Below are positions 62,401 through 64,000 of a stretch of 64,000 nt of DNA, piece after piece (position 1 is the first letter of the stretch; every line of letters begins with the position of its first letter). The notes under the pieces were generated by a model, which worked only from the letters and a program-made list of their open reading frames with translations, made no database searches and was not told where the DNA came from. The translations under genes and the position numbers were made by a program. Source of the stretch: Epinephelus fuscoguttatus (lineage: Eukaryota > Chordata > Actinopteri > Perciformes > Serranidae); contig NC_064770.1 of the NCBI RefSeq assembly GCF_011397635.1, positions 5,723,826 to 5,787,825 on the forward strand, given 5' to 3'.

Positions 62401-64000
62401 GCATCTTCATTGTCTGCACTTGTCACTGTGGCACTAAATTCTCCTTATTGTAGGGTTTCTCTGATGTACCTTGTCTACCAGCTGCAGAATCTTTCACTGG
62501 CTCTAGTTTCTTTTCCTTTTGGTTCCAGTTCAGCCATTTTCCACTTATTTAATCTCTATGGATACATCCAAACAATATGGATTGTGTATGTTTGATAATT
62601 TCACTTCAATTCTACTGAAGATTTCAGAGATTCTAAAAAAATGTAAAATGTGACACTGTGTCCTAACTGGATGTGAGCGTCACACTATCGCGCCACATTG
62701 CGATACATCAGACATTCTCTGTCCACATTGGATCTGTTAAATATGGAACTCTGTTATGTTATGTAAATAAACCACACACCCAGCAGCTGTGGTTTCAGAG
62801 TAGATGATGGGTGAGTATGTTCTTCCTTTTTATTCATACTAACAACAATACTATTGTGAGTAATATATAGATATTGTAGTACTGTAGCTCCCATATTATA
62901 TCATACCACCATCTGCAGTTTGTAAAACAAGCTGGCTTGCTAGCATCTCACGCAATTCTTACTTCCTGGTGATCTCCCTCCAGCCAGATGCCACCTAATT
63001 TGGGTTTTTGTAGTAAAATAAGTAAGTACCCTGTGGATATTCCTCATTGAAACCCCCTGAATCAGCCGTTCCTCGTCCATTGCGGTGCTTCCGGTGTGAG
63101 CAACAGAATAAAAACAGAGAGACGCAGTGTCAGGTACAAAGGAACAAATATCCTTGTCTCTGATTGGCTATTGTTCTGAAGACACATGATCAACCATAAG
63201 CTGCTCTTTAATATTCTTTAATGTTCCTCCTTCACTGTCACTATATTACATGAGTAAGGCAATAATTTGTAAGTTTGATAAATACAGGCCCTGACCTATG
63301 CTGGCAGCACAGTCTGTTCTCATTTTTACTTCACCAAAAGCTGAGCCCCAATTAAACACCCAGTCCCTGTTAGTAGCCCAGTGTGGCTACACATTTTGAC
63401 AATTAAATGCCTGTCTCAATTAGATGCCTGGTCTGGTTGCGAGGCAGTTCAGTTTTTTTAATTGAAGTTCTTTGGATATATGAAACCGGGTTGCTGGCAA
63501 CCTCAAATCATGTGTCCATTCCTCGATTACCTTGTAGGTTATTCATATTCCTTTACTTTGTAATGGTCCTCATATCAAAAGAATCAAAAGCGTTATTTAT
63601 AAAAATGACTCCAAGTTCTCACTATTGTTTTAACAGGATAAAGTGGTGTTGTGTCGGTATGCCAGGTGCCATAATCCTCAAGTGCTGTAACTCTCTGATG
63701 CGCTGTCTGTTGCAGCTAGATTGAGTAAATGGTTCATGATTGATATATTGTCTTAAGCCTAATTTTTATATGTAATAAAAGTATAAGTGTAAGTAATATA
63801 CACACTGATTTAAATAAACATTGTGTTTGTATTCCCTGATCTTAACTGAGCACCAGCTTTATGAGAAAGGAATTAAAGATCTGTCCCAAATATAGGTCTG
63901 TTGATTTCAGTGATTTAAGCAAACAGTAGCCTGGGCTATAAATATAAGTTTTACAGTATTTTTTTTAACCCTAACAAAGTAGTTTTGTTGCCTAATGGTG
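59486..64000. other. Carrier-gene intron, no further exon seen
   Basis: I searched for the second EF-hand exon of the carrier (GD-x-DG-x-LDFEEF pattern) on the plus strand and did not find it. No other gene is recognisable. Parts such as 63330-63480 may be dispersed repeats, but I cannot name them. Confidence 0.55.

Overview
The window reads as nuclear DNA of a ray-finned fish, probably a percomorph. It has vertebrate genes with GT-AG introns, a tRNA-derived SINE of the type common in percomorphs, and many fish-type DNA transposons (hAT, Harbinger, P/THAP9-like, Tc1, a TTAA-target element), fish LINE fragments and long microsatellites. There are no operons and I see no viral genome. Three protein-coding genes can be supported, all in the right half.

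1-30 kb is a gene-free graveyard of mobile elements. A 5'-truncated L1-superfamily LINE (3114-7831) carries a TTAA-flanked DNA transposon (6069-7117), which in turn holds a broken ORF resembling the cytoplasmic tail of the P2X7 receptor. Next come a cluster of a 14-base motif (8.1-8.6 kb), an 800-base CTCTACTCTG-type satellite (8.6-9.4 kb) and a broken P-element/THAP9-like transposase on the minus strand (10.7-13.7 kb). One hAT-type element sits inside another, each with a perfect 8-bp target duplication (13.9-15.6 kb). A 3-kb element with 243-bp inverted termini lies at 16.6-19.7 kb, between two pieces of an old LINE. A decayed Harbinger element with both its genes is at 23.4-25.0 kb, followed by a SINE at 26.4 kb and hAT-like MITEs at 27.2-28.6 kb.

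30-40 kb holds a complete aldolase A-type fructose-bisphosphate aldolase gene on the plus strand. It has a non-coding first exon and seven coding exons encoding 364 aa, with all the catalytic residues I checked. Two coding exons that are separate in the mammalian gene are one exon here.

42.7-52.35 kb holds a complete gps1 gene (COP9 signalosome subunit 1) on the minus strand, convergent with aldolase. Its 14 coding exons join in phase to encode 487 aa. Intron 4 contains a second, decayed copy of part of exon 8 and the neighbouring intron. The promoter carries a perfect CRE (TGACGTCA) beside a LINE-like tail.

57.2 kb holds the first coding exon of a calcium-regulated mitochondrial carrier (SCaMC family, closest by eye to SLC25A23) on the plus strand. 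The rest of the window appears to be its first intron, with a diverged minisatellite of about 57 bp at 58.55-59.48 kb.

The three genes are unrelated housekeeping or metabolic functions (glycolysis, NEDD8 removal from cullins, mitochondrial transport), and nothing in the sequence suggests they work as a unit. I see no obviously new functional system. The points most worth checking are the transposon-borne P2X7-like ORF, the 3-kb hairpin-ended element, the gps1 exon duplication and the perfect 35-bp hairpin in gps1 intron 1.
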